A stretch of DNA of 62,053 nt from an uncultured Acidobacteriota bacterium. GTDB lineage: Bacteria; Acidobacteriota; Blastocatellia; Pyrinomonadales; Pyrinomonadaceae. The stretch spans positions 1-62,053 of the forward strand of contig CALMPJ010000220.1 in assembly GCA_937871585.1 (NCBI GenBank), given 5' to 3'. Shown here piece by piece: positions 58,932-62,053 of this stretch. How positions within the stretch are numbered: the stretch's first letter is position 1; each line of letters begins with the position of its first letter. The position numbers and the translations under genes are program-made. A model generated the notes under the pieces. That model saw only the letters and a list, made by a program, of their open reading frames with translations. It did no database searches and was not told the DNA's origin.

Positions 58932-60665
58932 TTACTTCTTCAGCGGAATAGCTGCATTCCAGCTTGCTCCCTGGCCGTTCAACTGGCCTCTGACTGCAAA
59001 GAACACGGTCGTCGGCTTTCCATTTTCTATCAAAACGTGCGGCCGTTCGGTTTTTGCTACACGCTGCATGCTACCGTCGGCCATCTTTATGCTACGCGAA
59101 ACGGCGATCGCATCGGGCGGCGTCGACCATTTGATGCCATCGTTCGAAGTGGCAAAGAATATCTCTTTGTCAGGCGAATATTTCCGTTCGTGATCGAGCA
59201 TCAGTGCTTTGAATTTCCCATTCTCGACCCAAATGAACGGGTCTTCGGCACCGATGCCCATGTTCAACGGCTCGTTTCCGACACGTTTGTATTCCGCATC
59301 AAAACGGTCTGCGATCGCGAGTCCGATAGCATGAACGGTCAGTCGCGTCACGCCTTTGTAGTAGAGCATCACGCGGCCGTCCTTCATCACAACCGGAGCG
59401 GCATTGCTGGTCAAGTACTGGTCCCAAGCTCCGGGAACTACATCCAAGATCGGCTTATCGAGCCGTTTCCACGGGCCGTATGGCGATTTGGAAGTAGCCA
59501 ATCCGATGCGTTCCTGACGATGGGCCTCAAGCTTTTTCGGATGCGTTTCCGAAATGCGAAAATCCATTCCCGGGCGAGGTCCGGTGTAGGTAGTTCCGGT
59601 GTAATACAAAAGATACGTGTCCCTATATTTTCGTATCGCCGGATTGTGCGTCATCTGGCCGTCCCAGTATTGTTCGCCACGCGGAGCCAATGCGACATCA
59701 TTGAATTTATATGGGCCTTCGGGTTTGTCTGAAATGGCGTGAACTATCTCAGAATTTGTCAGCCAATACGGCCCAAATCCCGGAGGTTTTGGCCAGCGGG
59801 ACGCGAACATATGATACTTGCCTTCTTCGCCCTTGATGACCGAACCGCACCAGACCCAAAAGCCGTCCATCTTGAAGCCACCGTCCATCGGTGCTGGCGT
59901 TAACCGCGACCGAAATTCGTTCGGTTGAGGTGACCTGAGCAACTTTACGAGCTTCAGCTTGTTCTCGCGAATTCCCTCAACAACGAGAGCGGCTGCCTCA
60001 TCGGCTCCTTTCGGATTGTAGTGCGTGTTGTCATCGACGCCTTTCGGGAAATTTGGATGCTCGTCGGGCTTTAGCTGCAGGAAGAGTTGCTTCGAACCTT
60101 CGACGCCGTAGCCTTTGATCAAGACCTCGGTCTTTCGGTGCATATCGATGAGCGGCACCTTCAGTTCCTTTGAAAGCGAGCGAAATGCGTCGGGATACTC
60201 CGCGGGATGCTGATCGACAAAGTTTCCGTCCTTGTCGAATCTGCGACGCATCACCGGCGTCAGGAATAGTGGATTTCCGCCCTTTGCACGAACATCGTTC
60301 ACCATTCGAACGAGGTTGGCTCGGAACTGATCAGGCGGCGAATACCGTTCGCCTTTCTCTTTTGATTCATCGTTGTGGCCGAACTGAATAAAGACCCAAT
60401 CGCCTTTCTTCATATCGTCGAGGATCTTTTGCCAACTGCCCTCGGAAATGAACGTCTTGGTGCTGCGGCCATTTGCGGCTCGATTTTCGACTACGACAGT
60501 TCCATCTTTGAAATGCTTGCCAAGCATCTCGCCCCAGCCAGTCTCGGGCCGACGATCGTCGGTTTTTGGCGCACATGTCGAGTCGCCGGACAAGAAAATT
60601 GTAACCGGCTGCTTCTGTGCAAATGCCGAAACGGCAAGCACAGCAATGAGAAAGAAAGTCCTCAT
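58932..60665 (-). CDS. Rhamnogalacturonan acetylesterase (CE12) fused to a GH43-like domain
   Basis: 577 residues. After a signal peptide (about 1-16) an SGNH esterase (20-245) shows block I FLSGDSTCAP (nucleophile Ser), block II ENRAANGRST, block III FGHND and block V DDNTHYNPKGADE with the catalytic His, matching CE12. Residues about 255-575 look like a GH43/GH32-type beta-propeller (MDGGFKMDGFWVWCGSVIKG; RGEQYWDGQMTHNPAIRKY). The enzyme would remove acetyl groups from rhamnogalacturonan and possibly side-chain sugars. It overlaps the Gfo/Idh gene by 4 bases. Confidence 0.88.
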   Translation of the reverse strand: MRTFFLIAVLAVSAFAQKQPVTIFLSGDSTCAPKTDDRRPETGWGEMLGKHFKDGTVVVENRAANGRSTKTFISEGSWQKILDDMKKGDWVFIQFGHNDESKEKGERYSPPDQFRANLVRMVNDVRAKGGNPLFLTPVMRRRFDKDGNFVDQHPAEYPDAFRSLSKELKVPLIDMHRKTEVLIKGYGVEGSKQLFLQLKPDEHPNFPKGVDDNTHYNPKGADEAAALVVEGIRENKLKLVKLLRSPQPNEFRSRLTPAPMDGGFKMDGFWVWCGSVIKGEEGKYHMFASRWPKPPGFGPYWLTNSEIVHAISDKPEGPYKFNDVALAPRGEQYWDGQMTHNPAIRKYRDTYLLYYTGTTYTGPRPGMDFRISETHPKKLEAHRQERIGLATSKSPYGPWKRLDKPILDVVPGAWDQYLTSNAAPVVMKDGRVMLYYKGVTRLTVHAIGLAIADRFDAEYKRVGNEPLNMGIGAEDPFIWVENGKFKALMLDHERKYSPDKEIFFATSNDGIKWSTPPDAIAVSRSIKMADGSMQRVAKTERPHVLIENGKPTTVFFAVRGQLNGQGASWNAAIPLKK

Positions 60666-61984
60666 ATCTTAACGAGTTCGTTGATCTTGACCGGACGCTG
60701 CTGCTCGATACTCGTTCGGGCGGCGATTCCGGTTAGGCATGACATCGCCCCGGCGCGTGCACTTGGCAGCCGCAGGTGTTCGCCAAAATCTGCCTTTCGA
60801 AAGATCGTTTCGCGCAGCCGATCGTCGCCGCCAAAATGGCCGCCGCCAACCTGCGGCATGTCGAGCTCCTCGTGCTTTCCGAAATTCTTCGACAAAAATG
60901 CTGTCGAATTCCGCGGAGCGTCCCACGGCTGACGTTCGTAATCGCGAACTTCGAGACGGCCTTTCGTGCCGTTGAAAGCAAGGCGATAGCCTTCAATCGG
61001 CATCGCGGCGTTCAACGAATATGCGAGGCTTGAACCGTTCGAATATCGCACGATCGCCGACATCGTGTCGTAAATATCAACGTCGTCCTTGTAAACACAG
61101 CCGTCGCGATTGTAGCCGTCAAAGCTCTCGCATTCGGAATAGAGCTTCGTCAAACGAGCATCTTTTGTAACATCCCAGTAGAACGGACACTTGGTCTTAT
61201 GCGGGCACGAGCGGCAATTCGTATGGCGAAACGCACCATTTTTGCCGTAAACATTCAGCGCTCCGTAGGCCGTGACCTCGACAGGATCGGCGGCGAGGAA
61301 CCAGTTGATCAGAGCGAAATGGTGCGTCGCCTTGTGCACCCAGAGACTGCCGCCGCCGCTTTTTAGTCTATGCCAACGGCGAAAATAATCCGCACCGTGG
61401 CGCGTGTCGAGATACCAAGCGAAATCTACGGAAGTCACCTTTCCGATCTCGCCCGACGCGATGATGTTCTTGATCTTTTCGTGCTTCGGAGCATAGCGAT
61501 AGTTGAACGTGACAATAATATTCCGACCATGCTTCTTCTCCGCGGCAAGCACTGACTGGCAATCTTTCGCATCGGTCACCATTGGCTTTTCGGTGATAAC
61601 ATTGACGCCTTTTTCGAGTGCTCGTTTGATGAAAATGTGGTGCGTCGAATCAACGGTCGTGACCATAACGGTCTGTGGCTTGGTCGTGTCAAGCATCTTG
61701 TCGAAGTCTGTGAACGTCAGGCAATCGACACCGATCAGCTTCTTTCCGGCCTCAACACGCAGCGGATTCTTGTCGCAGAGTCCAACAAACTCGACAACGT
61801 CTTTGTATCGTTCGGCAATGTCCTTGCCCCACATTCCGGTGGCTCGGTGTCCGGTGCCAATTATTGCGTAGCTCAGCCGCTCAAGCGGCGTAACCACTGC
61901 CGGGACGATCCTTGACCCCAGTAATAGCCCTGCCGCCGCAGTTCCTGCTGTCGTGACAAATCCTCGCCGATCTACTTTCTTCAT
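60662..61984 (-). CDS. Tat-exported Gfo/Idh/MocA-family oxidoreductase
   Basis: 440 residues. A twin-arginine signal (DRRGFVTTAGTAAAGLLLG) precedes a Rossmann domain (YAIIGTGHRATGMWGKDIA) and the family's EKP motif (VNVITEKPMVTDAKDC). The substrate domain contains a cysteine-rich insertion NCRSCPHKTKCPFYW. Such exported NAD(P)-type proteins are frequent in Acidobacteriota and planctomycetes carbohydrate loci and likely oxidise or hydrolyse a sugar. The sugar is unknown. It is translationally coupled to the esterase. Confidence 0.88.
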   Translation of the reverse strand: MKKVDRRGFVTTAGTAAAGLLLGSRIVPAVVTPLERLSYAIIGTGHRATGMWGKDIAERYKDVVEFVGLCDKNPLRVEAGKKLIGVDCLTFTDFDKMLDTTKPQTVMVTTVDSTHHIFIKRALEKGVNVITEKPMVTDAKDCQSVLAAEKKHGRNIIVTFNYRYAPKHEKIKNIIASGEIGKVTSVDFAWYLDTRHGADYFRRWHRLKSGGGSLWVHKATHHFALINWFLAADPVEVTAYGALNVYGKNGAFRHTNCRSCPHKTKCPFYWDVTKDARLTKLYSECESFDGYNRDGCVYKDDVDIYDTMSAIVRYSNGSSLAYSLNAAMPIEGYRLAFNGTKGRLEVRDYERQPWDAPRNSTAFLSKNFGKHEELDMPQVGGGHFGGDDRLRETIFRKADFGEHLRLPSARAGAMSCLTGIAARTSIEQQRPVKINELVKI

Positions 61985-61987
61985 AGG

Positions 61988-62053
61988 CTATAGAGAATCT
62001 ACAGTTTTCCCGCCGATCTTTACGTTTGAGAGTTTTAGACCTTTGACGTTTTT
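61988..62053 (-). CDS. 3' end of a gene continuing beyond the window
   Basis: On the minus strand the last 21 codons before a TAG read KNVKGLKLSNVKIGGKTVDS plus Leu. This pattern resembles the C-terminal beta-helix rung of GH28 polygalacturonases or related pectin-cleaving enzymes, which would fit the operon. It lies 3 bases before the Gfo/Idh start. Only the tail is visible, so the identity is tentative. Confidence 0.45.
   Translation of the reverse strand, partial: KNVKGLKLSNVKIGGKTVDSL

Overview
The window looks like a chromosome segment of a Gram-negative bacterium, most likely an Acidobacteriota member of the Blastocatellia/Pyrinomonadaceae type. This rests on gene content recalled from that group, not on a search: VCBS/FG-GAP repeat proteins, many multiheme cytochromes, Tat-exported oxidoreductases, an MtrAB-like porin-cytochrome pair and a plant-polysaccharide locus.

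Layout. 1-2319 is the right end of an integrative element: a partial repeat protein, a tyrosine integrase and a 50-nt tRNA-Thr 3' remnant that is probably the attachment site. 2603-6140 is a histidine kinase/LuxR regulator pair. 6233-9449 holds a Crp-like regulator and several small, probably stress-related membrane proteins, including three too short for routine ORF calling. 9450-10178 is a hairpin-rich repeat zone. 10179-14640 is an AT-rich defence cassette (Vsr, Z1-domain ATPase, PLD-type NgoFVII nuclease, C5 cytosine methylase). 14641-16866 is repeat-rich and contains a fibronectin-like protein gene whose 3' part and downstream hairpins are duplicated, with a deletion, at 21119-21679. 16867-20054 is a tightly overlapping six-gene operon of small enzymes divergent from a LysR regulator. 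21758-24203 holds an LD-carboxypeptidase, a small membrane protein, a universal stress protein and a membrane protein.

The most interesting block is 24174-41423. One leftward run encodes ResB, a heme-motif VCBS protein, CcsA, a TPR protein, an NtrC-type regulator and a hybrid kinase. Divergent from it are two nine-heme cytochromes, a monoheme cytochrome and an eight-heme NapC/NirT-like quinol dehydrogenase. Facing them are a decaheme MtrA/DmsE-like cytochrome and an MtrB/PioB-like outer-membrane barrel. Together these could carry electrons from quinol across both membranes. An FNR/CRP-type regulator with a plausible FeS cysteine set sits beside them. Perfect TGTGA-N6-TCACA boxes lie upstream of both the decaheme gene and the divergent cytochrome/ResB promoter, which suggests one regulon.

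41517-45865 has a GCS2-CBS ligase-like protein, a desuccinylase-like metallopeptidase and a tandem Usp protein with a sigma-54-like promoter. 45868-62053 is a pectin/rhamnogalacturonan and uronate utilisation locus: KduI-like isomerase, ROK regulator, altronate dehydratase, NagB-like protein, then divergently KduD-like dehydrogenase, M24-like protein and hexuronate-type transporter. A converging leftward operon encodes Gfo/Idh oxidoreductase, CE12 fused to a GH43-like domain, GH105, cupin, GntR regulator and GH43. The divergent promoter carries a palindrome close to the UxuR/ExuR operator. All family calls come from reading motifs; no database search was run.
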